From Apostichopus japonicus (Eukaryota > Echinodermata > Holothuroidea > Aspidochirotida > Stichopodidae), in NCBI RefSeq assembly GCF_037975245.1, contig NC_092570.1, positions 13,070,001 through 13,087,500 of the forward strand: 17,500 nucleotides of DNA, written 5' to 3'. Of this stretch, positions 9,945 to 17,500 are shown piece by piece (within the stretch, counting starts at the first letter, position 1; each line of letters begins with the position of its first letter). Below the pieces are notes generated by a model. That model was given only the letters and a program-made list of their open reading frames with translations. It was not told the DNA's origin and ran no database searches. The position numbers and the translations under genes were made by a program.

Positions 9945-10699
9945 ATGATTTTTCTTCTGATGACAACGACGATGTTGAACCTGTCTGTAAGAAGCAAACA
10001 CTAAGATCAAACGTAGCTGGACCATCTTCTTCCGGGAGACCACATATACATCGAGTGTCCGGCATCATTTGTGACGCTGATCACTGGATGAGGGACAAAG
10101 TGACCTGTACGAGACGAAGAGAGCCCCTGACTCGTTACGAGACAAAAGATGCTAGCAAACTCAGAAAGGCTGCTGAGCTGGCATGTAACGAATCCCTTCT
10201 TTTGCAAATGCGTGGCAGAGACCTTGTTGCTTCAGAGGCAAGATACCATCCGAGTTGTTTTCGCAACGCAACCATATTTCTCACTTGAAAGTTGCCCAAA
10301 GAAACAACAGATATTCTATATGCAGAGTCTTTTGCAAAGTTTTGCCACAATGTCATTGATGAACAGATTCTTAAACAACAGAGTGCGATCAGGATGACAA
10401 AACTCACAGCCCAGTTCATCAAAATGGTTAAAGAAGTTCAAGGGATTGATGCCTCAAGTTACAAATCCTACAACTTAAAAAAGCATTTCCAAGGCTCCTA
10501 TCCACAACTTCAGTTTTTGCGACCAACGCGTCCATATGAAAGTGAAGTTGTAATTTCCAGAACTGTAGAAGCTCAGGATCTAGCAGTAAACCTGGTTAAT
10601 CTACAAGATAATACTAAGTCAAGTAACGAGTTAGACACTTCAAGTGGTAGTTGCAACATGAACAAAAAGGTTCATGTAGAAGTCAAGGCATTTCATTGA
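9945..10699 (+). pseudogene. Exon 2 of broken Cys/His-rich family gene
   Basis: One frame runs from 9947 through an acidic Ser-rich start (DDFSSDDNDD), a CKK nuclear-type patch, then a compact module: IICD near 10071, an invariant-looking DASKLRKAAEL segment, LVASEARYHPSCF with the H-x3-C pair, a TGA stop at 10286-10288, and in the same frame again a helical LYAESFAKFCHNVIDEQI segment and YNLKKHFQGSYPQL, ending at TGA 10697-10699. The same frame on both sides of 10286 shows this is one gene with an internal stop. The module resembles, from memory, the Cys/His treble-clef-like N-terminal region of a multi-copy uncharacterised metazoan family; the expected first Cys before IICD is Gly here. A coding-like stretch in another frame continues to about 10818, hinting at one more frameshift. 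Function unknown. Confidence 0.58.
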
Positions 10700-12413
10700 G
10701 TGACATTTTACAGCTAGACAGCTTAGAATTGCCGTCCAAGAGGTACATATGGACACAGCATGACATCAGACATCAATTGGACTTTGGAGTAACATTTCAA
10801 AATCTAGCATTTTTATAATGTGAACTCAAAAATTGTGATTGTTAGAACTTAGATGTGTAAATAACATGTAGGAATGTGCGAACTAAATATAGTGCATCAT
10901 TAGTTACATGTTCAAATAATGTGTAAGAAAATTGAGGGATCTGTAGGACAAACATGAAGAAAACAAATTCAGTAGTGTCAAGAGTTGGGGCTATGCATTA
11001 AGTTTGAAGAAAAAAAATCAATTTGTACTCTGTTGTAACTTTCAGTATCAGTTGGAAAAGGTGTAGGACTATAATGTGATTCGAAATGGTCCGATAAAGT
11101 AATATCTAACATTATTGTTTATTCAATTTGATGCAAATTTCCACACAAATTCTTGTTTTATTTCATGTTAGTTTAATCGTGGCTGACACCAGTCTCCAGA
11201 ACACCATTTCAGTATGGAATCTAATATACCATAACCAAGGACATAGTCAGTGCACCACACCCTATTGAATATTGATTATGCGATCACTCAAACACCCCCC
11301 CCCCCTGCCAAAAAAAAACACACACAAACAAAACGAGGCTTGATTTTTGTGGGTAGGTCCTGTGTGTACAGTCGTTTAACTTGTTGTTGACGAGTAAGTG
11401 CCACCCATTCACCATGTATTCATAAGAGTACAACTTACTGATATTATCTACAGTGTATGTTCTTGATTATAATGCGATCAAGTTCTGAAAATCTAAATCT
11501 TTCAGACTTGATGTGAATGTTTGAATGACAAACGTTGCATTTATCTCAGTGTCCACAATATAATGGTAGACAAATGCCACTTTTATATGTAAGTGTCTGA
11601 ATCTGTTCATCTTAATATGATGTTTGGAGCTGTTTGTTCGATCAAAACAATGCACATGTTTATACAGGGAATGTATCTGCGAAATGGATCATTATTTAGT
11701 TGCCAGTGCAAGTCAGGACCATCAATTTAAAGCCAAGTTTCTTTTCAGAACCACATGAATAGAAAGTTTCATGTGCAATTTTATGATCAACAAACAGTGT
11801 TAATGCATATTACAAATGAGATTTAAAGTTTTTTTTTAAGAAGGTAGTTAGGTGAAGGGCTGCTTGTAACAAAACATTGTACATTTAGTAATATGTTGTG
11901 AACTTTGGTGTTCTAAACATGTTGAAAAGATTTGCAGTTAATAAATATAAAGAAGAACATATCTGAGTGTGTCACTTTTTAGGGCTGTTTAGACATACTT
12001 TGTTTGTTAAGAAAGTCTATCGGAATCTCCAGTTTGATTATAATGAATATGAAATATTGGACGATGAGCGGTTGAAGTAAAAGTTTTTTTTGTGAACGCC
12101 ATTCCTACAATACGTGCCAAGAATCTGGAGGTTATACACTACAACGAAGCATGACGATAATACCAGGAATAGAATAAAAAATCCTATGACGAAAGAACTA
12201 AGTTTGACGACAAGAGAGCAACACCATATTACGTTTAATAATATAACACAAAGAAGGAAATTTGATGACTTTCTTGAAATTATAGGTGATAGCAAAACAT
12301 GAGGGAATTGTAATAGAAAGATAAGACCAGCAACAGTACGATTAGACTGGAGGAACTCATATTTCAATAGAGTTTGGAAAACATCGATTAGCCAAACAGA
12401 AAATGTAGATACA
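10700..12413. other. AT-rich DNA, possible old 3' region, no gene seen
   Basis: Mostly AT-rich sequence without a supported gene. After about 10818 no coding-like frame continues the broken gene. An AATAAA at 11940-11945 followed by TGTGTCACTTTTT could be its polyadenylation site, which is weak. There is an 11-C run at 11295-11305. A 62-codon frame near 12114-12302, with an acidic piece upstream around 12040, is unrecognised and is cut off by the miniature element at 12422. Confidence 0.4.
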
Positions 12414-12421
12414 ACCCCAAC

Positions 12422-12719
12422 CAGGCGCGTAGCCAGGAATTTGCCAAGGGAGGGGCGAAACTGTAGATTCGGCAATGCAAACTATCTAAGCGTAGCGCCA
12501 CCATGTTTGGCGCGAAGCGTACAAGAAAATTTTGGCTGAAAATGCCTCCCAGATCGCTGGAAATGGCACTTCCCAGGCCTTGTAAGTTGCATCTTAGCTT
12601 TTTCTCTTTTGAAAATACTAGCGATATCATAAAAACATTTAAAACAAAATTAAAAAATATGCTCAAGAGGGGGGGGGGCGGCTGCCCCCTTCGCCCCCTC
12701 CCCCTTGGCTTCGCGCCTG
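12422..12719. mobile_element. hAT-like miniature inverted-repeat element (MITE)
   Basis: The left end starts CAGGCGCGTAGCC and the right end reads inward as CAGGCGCGAAGCC, with both ends then sharing CAAGGG-type and GGGGCGAA blocks, giving imperfect terminal repeats of roughly 35 bp. The flanks are ACCCCAAC (12414-12421) and GCCCCAAC (12720-12727), 7 of 8 matching. Size (298 bp), CAG terminus and 8-bp target duplication fit a non-autonomous hAT-type MITE. A 10-G run sits at 12669-12678. Frames crossing it are not genes. Confidence 0.77.
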
Positions 12720-12727
12720 GCCCCAAC

Positions 12728-13984
12728 ACTCAACATGTTTAAGAACAGGCTGATATAATGCGGGATCTTCAAGAGTCCATAGACCTCCTATCTCTTGGAG
12801 CCATTCTCTCCGGCAGACTCTTCTGAGCCGAAGACGAGAGAGTGTCCATGAACGGTTAACGTACTGACCAATGGAATCAGAAGAAATGATATGAAAATTT
12901 CGCTAAACTTAATGAAAGAGCACATTCTCTCCAGGCGCTCACATTGGCGAATGCCGATACTTTCATTTAGGAAGTGGAAATAACTGGGGGCGGGGAACTA
13001 CCCCTACCTCTTCTGATCCTGCTAGGATAAAAATGTCAGGCCCACTTACTTTTACACATTCTCATACACATGCTTTTAGTTGATAAGCAGTTTGCTAACA
13101 GTTTTTGTTATATTTCTTATATAAACTGTATATATATTAACTATTAAACGGGAGGTTGCTATGTATGTATTACTACCCAACAATGTTCCATCAGTATCAT
13201 GTTCATCAAGTGTAGCTAAAGTCACTAATAACATTACCTCTTCTTCTTTTCCGTACTGCTAAACCAAACTGAAAGGACAAGGAATTCTCGAGAATTTCAT
13301 TGTCAGTAAGCGGAAATTACATAATGTGAACAAACGTAATTATATTGTGTTCATGCTACTTTCATTCCTTTAAACTCCGTTAGTATTTTCCTAAAACAGA
13401 TGCTACAATAAGGACCAAACTGGTCCTCAATAAACTTTTAGACATTTTTAACAGCCCCAATACTGCTGAGAAGTTTAACTATCTGACGTGTAAACAAGCC
13501 ATTCCAGACTTTATACCGGAAATACGTGGGTTGTTAAGATGAAAACGAAACTGATTTTAAATCATTTTAAAACTATTTATAAATGTATTTGCTTTGACAA
13601 GAGTTTGAAGCTTGTAAAGATATCTTTCATCCTAACCAAACTTTGAAAGATTTGATTCATGACCAACTATCACTAAAGAAGCGAAGCGATACGCCATTCC
13701 TCGCAAGGGACTTTCATTTTTCATGATACTGCGATATGCCGTGGTTAATTAGGGATAATTTATGGTAAAATTAAATAACATCTATAAAGGAGTCGTCTCT
13801 CAAATTGTAAAAGTCAACATTGTGACTCATCGACCAAACAAACGAACAGTTTCGGCTAATTGTGAAATACGTATAACGTAGATTATTTTCGTTTTACCTA
13901 GCAATGAGAAATTAATGAACAACAACTGTACAGAGCAAGAACTTCTATTGCTTAGCTTTTCTTTTTTTAACCAAGTTTGTCAAA
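12728..13984. other. Intergenic DNA before the right duplicated block
   Basis: No gene is supported. A perfect 14-bp palindrome, AATTCTCGAGAATT, lies at 13283-13296. Short GC-rich pieces near 12985-13020 look like element debris but have no paired ends. Sequence becomes AT-rich toward 13985, where similarity to the left block begins. Confidence 0.45.
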
Positions 13985-14492
13985 ATCTTTTGATCTTATA
14001 CCGTTCATAATATTATAAAACATAGTCTATTACTGAAGGTCAACAAATTTTCAGATAAGCAAATAAAGATTGATGAAAGGCATTTCTAAACGTTAATTCA
14101 TAAAAATTGTGGCAAACGAAAGTTTCTGCAGGTTATTAACAACATTAATAACTCGCTGAATATAGGTAGCCTTGATTATTTAAATGAGGATTTAGATTGA
14201 TATTTAAGTTTGTATATTAATATTTGAGGGTACATTTAAAAAACACAGGTTACAAGCACAATACATAATACAACAGTTTAGGCAATTCCTTAATAAAATT
14301 TAAAAAAAATAAAAAAAAATCAGCAGAAACTACGTAACAGGAAACAAACTCTTTATAATAACTAGACGCGGAAAAAAACACGCAACTATTTCCTTGTAAG
14401 TTTGTCATTCACTTTATCATTATGCTCGTGAGAACAATACTGTGTATTTTGACATTTTCAAACGACTGATACTTTGAAATTCATACCAAAAC
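13985..14492 (+). promoter_or_regulatory. Candidate promoter and 5' UTR of the receptor gene
   Basis: Upstream region shared with the pseudogene. TATAAAA occurs at 14014-14020, about 470 bp before the start codon; if used, the 5' UTR would be long and no intron is evident. A GAAACTACGTAACAGGAAAC word near 14325 combines two GAAAC-type half-sites and is kept in the left copy. These are pattern observations; no transcription start can be fixed from sequence. Confidence 0.3.
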
Positions 14493-15884
14493 ATGGCGGG
14501 GTTACTTTCTAATGTTGTGATTCTTTTCAGTTTGACTTTTGGTTTCATCTGTCCCTTTACGGAAGGATTAGTGGCTACCATAGACGTACAGGTGCAAGGG
14601 AGTAACGTTGTCAAATCAGGGGTAAGGCAATATACTGTTTACGGATCTTATTCATGGAACAGATGGATCAACTGCACACTTATTGGTGGACTCGTGCAAC
14701 CTGTAGAGGTATTTATCTTGAAAAATCGTCAGATACTCCAAGACTTAACTATAATAGACAGTAATATTTTTACAACAATGTGGATCAAAAGATTAACCAC
14801 AAACAGTGTGAGAACAAATAATGTTCTAGAAAAATATACTTGTCGTGCTTTGTTTAATGAAAGCTATGCATTAGCTGTTAGCAAAAGACGAGTTCGCACC
14901 ACCATTGACAGTGAAGTTGAAGTTAAATTTGTGCGAGAAAGGCAAGTCATCTCTTCAAACGTTGGTTCTACTGTTTATATAGGTGAACAAATATCAATTG
15001 TCTGTGCCAATGTATATGAAAATACCGCATGCGAGTTTCGACCACAGCTATCATCAACATCATTGACCCATGTTCCTAGCAATGGGCAGAGTATAGTCAC
15101 GTGCAGTTGGGTTCCTGCTTATTATTGGAATACGTACAACTGTGAAACACTCCAACTCAACTTAGACATTATTATTAACCTGCAGCTTTCATTGCAACCG
15201 TTAAACTTTTCGACTGATAGCTCAACATTAGAGTTTAATTGCACCAGTTTTCCACCTCGTTTGATGCGCTGGACTATTATAACAGCCAATGGTGACATTC
15301 TCGACTTCAGTTCCTATGATGTCATCAAGGTAAGCATAAATACCACCATAACTCAGAGACCTGGAGAGACTTTACTAAACATTAAGGAGGCATCTCCTGG
15401 TCGTAATGATATACTGGCAGTAAGGTGCTCTTCTTATGATACATTGGCACAGGTGGCGGTTACGTCACACGGAGTAATTACAGAAGACAATGAAGTAAAA
15501 ACAACTGTTACGTATAAACCTAAGACTACGACTGAAAATGACGCGTATCAAACAACCGAAATTCAGTCTTTTAGGATTGTACAAAGTCAGAAATGTCAGT
15601 CACCTACGGAAATAACGTACGCTGTCTTAATATCATTGATTTTTACTTTGACATCTATTGTCTGTATGGTAAACGTCGTTCTAATCATCTTATGTAGAAA
15701 GTTAGAGCAAGCCACCATCCACCATGTACCGCCGACATCACATGACATAGATTGCAGTATGGAAGCACCCTCAGCAACAGAGTTACATCACAATCCGGTT
15801 TATATGTCCTACTTGGCAACAAATGATGTTTCCAACCCTAACAACGAAGAGCAAACTGATACATGTACATATATCAACATTTAA
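14493..15884 (+). CDS. Intact type I membrane receptor with three Ig-like domains
   Basis: The frame encodes 463 residues in one uninterrupted exon. The ATG at 14493 has A at -3 and G at +4, and the residues after it form a hydrophobic signal peptide (1 to about 25). Ig1 spans about 28-147, with Cys61 and the YTC motif at 115-117, but the usual Trp is replaced in the VEVFILKN strand. Ig2 spans about 148-228 with Cys171, 180, 204 and 217. Ig3 spans about 232-324 with Cys250, Trp260 and Cys312. N-glycosylation sequons lie at Asn60, 122, 238, 249 and 283. A Thr-rich stalk (326-373) leads to a membrane helix at about 374-400, then a 62-residue cytoplasmic tail with NPVY (434-437), Tyr440 and terminal YINI (460-463). 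NPxY is known as a PTB-domain or clathrin-adaptor motif; YxNx fits Grb2-type SH2 domains. It is probably a cell-surface recognition or adhesion receptor; ligand unknown. I do not recognise a named family. No frame lesions are seen. Confidence 0.9.
   Translation: MAGLLSNVVILFSLTFGFICPFTEGLVATIDVQVQGSNVVKSGVRQYTVYGSYSWNRWINCTLIGGLVQPVEVFILKNRQILQDLTIIDSNIFTTMWIKRLTTNSVRTNNVLEKYTCRALFNESYALAVSKRRVRTTIDSEVEVKFVRERQVISSNVGSTVYIGEQISIVCANVYENTACEFRPQLSSTSLTHVPSNGQSIVTCSWVPAYYWNTYNCETLQLNLDIIINLQLSLQPLNFSTDSSTLEFNCTSFPPRLMRWTIITANGDILDFSSYDVIKVSINTTITQRPGETLLNIKEASPGRNDILAVRCSSYDTLAQVAVTSHGVITEDNEVKTTVTYKPKTTTENDAYQTTEIQSFRIVQSQKCQSPTEITYAVLISLIFTLTSIVCMVNVVLIILCRKLEQATIHHVPPTSHDIDCSMEAPSATELHHNPVYMSYLATNDVSNPNNEEQTDTCTYINI
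15612..15881 (+). other. Membrane span and signalling tail of the receptor
   Basis: Residues 374-400 are nearly all hydrophobic and are followed by Cys-Arg-Lys (401-403), a normal stop-transfer boundary. The tail contains NPVY at 15792-15803 and YINI at 15870-15881, the last residues before the stop. The pseudogene keeps both at 2642-2653 and 2720-2731 despite its many lesions. The tyrosines do not meet the strict ITIM pattern: the residue two before Tyr460 is Cys, and before Tyr437 Pro. Confidence 0.75.
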
Positions 15885-16400
15885 AGTCTTTACACAGAAT
15901 GACATCATATTCTTCATGACGTCATCTCTATCAAGATTTAAATGTGGTAGATCGTTCTTCATTGGATAAGGGAACAGCAGAAAAGAGAAAGAGAGATGTA
16001 TGTTAACATATATAGATCAATATGTAATGGTGTTATATTATGACACAGAATGACTTCAGAGATCGCAATTGAATAACACAATATCAAGGGCATCAAAACG
16101 GTATATGTTCATATTAGAACATGAACGGTGGGATATTGTATGAATGACGTCATATTTCCATTCTGCATGTCAAGTCACTGAGACTACAACTAATATAGCC
16201 TCATAATAAGAGCGCAGTCATACATGGATATTAATACACATTGAGAGTGGTTGGAGAGAATTATAGAAATCGCTGTATCCAATAACGACATTTTGGTTTG
16301 CACAACAAATGTCTTGTTAGTATATCACGTTTATTTTGTTCTCAACAAAAATTAGATTGTTATGCATAGATACTATACGCGCTTTATGAAATATCCTATA
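15885..16400 (+). other. 3' flank with TGACGTCA palindromes, right copy
   Basis: Non-coding, parallel to 2735-3240. Perfect TGACGTCA occurs at 15917-15924 and 16145-16152, both in the extended form ATGACGTCAT, with two more inside R1 (16502-16509) and R2 (16976-16983). Sites matching the left copy's 2750 and 2898 octamers are mutated here (GACATCAT near 15901, GACTTCAG near 16052), while the left copy's degenerate site near 2769 is perfect here. Part of this may be 3' UTR. Confidence 0.6.
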
Positions 16401-16766
16401 TATGTTTAACCTACTGTGTTATAATATACCATCAACAATCTGCTGTATACAAATTAACATTGAGAGAAGTTGAAGAGATTTAGAGACATCGTTAAGTCCA
16501 ATGACGTCATTTGTCTGTACAATTCATGCCTCGTTAGATATATTGAGTACACAAGATATCGTCATGCTACACTCACAGACTATACCAGCTTTCTGTACTA
16601 ACGATATATGTAACCTATAATGTGTCATCATTTTTTATTTTAATATGATTTGTTAATCCTGTTTTATTTTATATATGTTGCTCTTTTTTTACGTTTTTTA
16701 TTGTTTCACAGGGCCACTGTTTATAACAGCTATGCTGATGTGTTATACCTTGTATAAATATAATAA
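16401..16766 (+). repeat. Repeat module R1
   Basis: About 340 bp that recurs as R2. Shared landmarks in order: CAACAATCTGCTGTAT, AACATTGAGAGAAG, TCCAATGACGTCATTTGTCT, CAGACTATACCAGCTTTCTG, TGTGTCATCATT, a T-rich tract ending TTTCACAGGGCCACTG, and a terminus rich in TGTATAAATAT. It ends in AATAAA (16762-16767) and runs into an ATGA-type microsatellite, like the 3' tail of a non-LTR retroelement. The first ~150 bp is also in the left block (3236-3394). Confidence 0.78.
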
Positions 16767-16767
16767 A
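16762..16767 (+). terminator. Candidate polyadenylation signal
   Basis: AATAAA about 880 bp after the receptor stop codon, preceded by T-rich DNA. It may serve the receptor gene, or be only the tail of a retroelement-like module. No cleavage site can be seen. Confidence 0.25.
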
Positions 16768-16866
16768 TGAATGATTGAATGAACGGATGAAAGGATGAAT
16801 GGATGAATGGATGAATGAATGGATGAATAGATGTATAAATAAATGAATAAATAAATGAATAAATAA
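16767..16866 (+). repeat. ATGA/GGATGA microsatellite
   Basis: Tandem ATGA, GGATGA and AAATGAAT words between R1 and R2. The long minus-strand frame reading FIYSFIY and HPFIHPFIH across it is a product of the repeat. Confidence 0.93.
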
Positions 16867-17235
16867 CTAATACCGTTAACAATATGTAATATACAAACGC
16901 TTTTTCAACAATCTGCTGTATGCAAATAAACATTGAGAGAAGATGAACGAGATTTTGAGATATCGTAAAGTCCAATGACGTCATTTGTCTGTACAATACA
17001 TGCCTCGTAGATATATTTAGTACAAAAGATACTACAGTCACAGACTATACCAGCTTTCTGTACTAACGATATCTGTAGCCTATACTGTGTCATCATTCTT
17101 TATTTTAATATGTTTTGTTATTCCTGTATTTATTTTATATCTGTTGCCCTTTTTTATGTTTGTTTATTGTTTTCACAGGGCCACTGTTGTAGCAAATATG
17201 CTGAATGTGTTACACTGTATAAATATATTAAATGT
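16867..17235 (+). repeat. Repeat module R2
   Basis: Second copy of the R1 module in the same orientation, with the same ordered landmarks and the conserved TTTTCACAGGGCCACTGTT near 17172. It carries its own TGACGTCA (16976-16983) and ends TGTATAAATATATTAAATG. R1 and R2 differ by scattered substitutions and small indels, so the doubling is not brand new. Confidence 0.78.
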
Positions 17236-17284
17236 ATGAATGAATGAATTAATGAATAAATTAATTAATTAATTAATAAATGTT
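17236..17284 (+). repeat. ATGA/ATTA microsatellite
   Basis: Short tail of TGAATGAATGAATTAATG then repeated TTAA-type units directly after R2, mirroring the microsatellite after R1. Confidence 0.85.
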
Positions 17285-17292
17285 AACTTAAT

Positions 17293-17390
17293 TATACTGG
17301 AATGCTAAATCTCTTGGCTGCTCCTTTAATGTTTAATTAAATATGCTGGAATGCTAAATCTCTTGGATGATCCTTTAATGTTAAACTAAT
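17293..17390 (+). repeat. Two-copy 49-bp tandem repeat
   Basis: Copy 1 (17293-17341) and copy 2 (17342-17390) share CTGGAATGCTAAATCTCTTGG and CCTTTAATGTT. The left block has one related version (about 4041-4089) whose TTGGATGAT matches copy 2, so copy 1 was probably gained on the right. Confidence 0.85.
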
Positions 17391-17500
17391 GATGATATCA
17401 ACTTCTCAGTGCAGACCTTAATGTTAATGTTTCTTCGTTGTCTTATTAAAACAACGGAGCGCCCATGGATGACATTCAACACCATTTAGCAGAAACATGT
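17391..17500 (+). other. End of right duplicated block
   Basis: Matches 4082-4225 of the left block (CTCAGTGCAGACCT, TTTCTTCGTTGT, GGATGACATTCAACACCAT) with a ~40-bp gap relative to the left. No gene; cut by the window edge. Confidence 0.7.

Larger units (their letters stand above)
13985..17500 (+). repeat. Right copy of the segmental duplication
   Basis: Direct-orientation counterpart of 735-4240. It holds the intact receptor gene and a longer 3' flank in which a ~330-bp module has been doubled (R1 and R2) and a 49-bp piece duplicated. Over a ~240-bp sample of the Ig3-coding region (15232-15470) I count about 14 differences from the left copy, roughly 94% identity; other parts are less alike. 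Similarity continues to the last base, so the unit extends past the window. Confidence 0.88.

Noticed and set aside
12114-12302. 62-codon basic plus-strand frame
   Set aside because: Interesting charge pattern, but unrecognised, stopped on both sides and without splice support; mentioned only as possible debris.
12038-12475. 145-codon minus-strand frame with hydrophobic stretches
   Set aside because: It runs into the end of the MITE, and the Phe/Leu/Val/Ser richness is what AT-rich DNA gives in that frame; no start context or domain.
12503-12742. 79-codon plus-strand frame
   Set aside because: It lies almost wholly inside the MITE and crosses its right end.
15792-15881. ITIM or ITSM immunoreceptor motif
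   Set aside because: Tyr437, Tyr440 and Tyr460 have Pro, Met and Cys two residues before them, so the strict consensus fails; NPxY and YxNx describe the tail better.
16730-17041. 103-codon minus-strand frame reading HPFIHPFIH
   Set aside because: Direct translation of the ATGA/GGATGA microsatellite.

Overview
The window reads as nuclear DNA from an animal, most likely a marine invertebrate. It is AT-rich and gene-poor, has long non-coding stretches, simple-sequence runs, DNA-transposon remnants and consensus splice sites, and its one intact gene encodes a secreted-then-anchored immunoglobulin-type receptor. An echinoderm-like deuterostome is my guess from the general look of the repeats and receptor. 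No rRNA, mitochondrial or bacterial marker is present, and the species cannot be read from the sequence.

The main structure is a direct segmental duplication. A block at about 735-4240 is repeated in the same orientation at about 13985-17500, an offset of roughly 13.2 kb, and it runs off the right edge. Each block holds about 500 bp of 5' flank, one intronless gene, and a 3' flank rich in perfect TGACGTCA octamers. The right gene (14493-15884, 463 codons) is intact: signal peptide, three Ig-like domains, one membrane span, and a 62-residue tail with an NPVY motif and a C-terminal YINI. The left gene (1306-2734) is its paralogue, dead from a 13-bp deletion, three in-frame stops and a second frameshift. 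The two copies differ far more in Ig1-Ig2 (about 31% of residues over 129) than in Ig3 (about 9%), and mostly by amino-acid-changing substitutions. That pattern fits a diversifying recognition receptor family, and is the best candidate here for an undescribed system.

The roughly 10 kb between the blocks is mostly repeat-derived. It contains a minisatellite of TTTCGCCCAAC units (5045-5173); a probable 2.37-kb non-autonomous hAT-like element with matching terminal repeats and a near-perfect target duplication (5490-7856), enclosing a GA microsatellite; and a 298-bp hAT-like miniature element (12422-12719). Between these lies a broken two-exon gene fragment (8987-10699) that resembles a Cys/His-rich uncharacterised family found in many copies in marine animals. 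The rest is AT-rich DNA with no gene I can support.

The window shows no pathway. The two receptor genes are related by descent, and the elements between them look like later insertions. All sequence comparisons here were done by eye, so counts are approximate.
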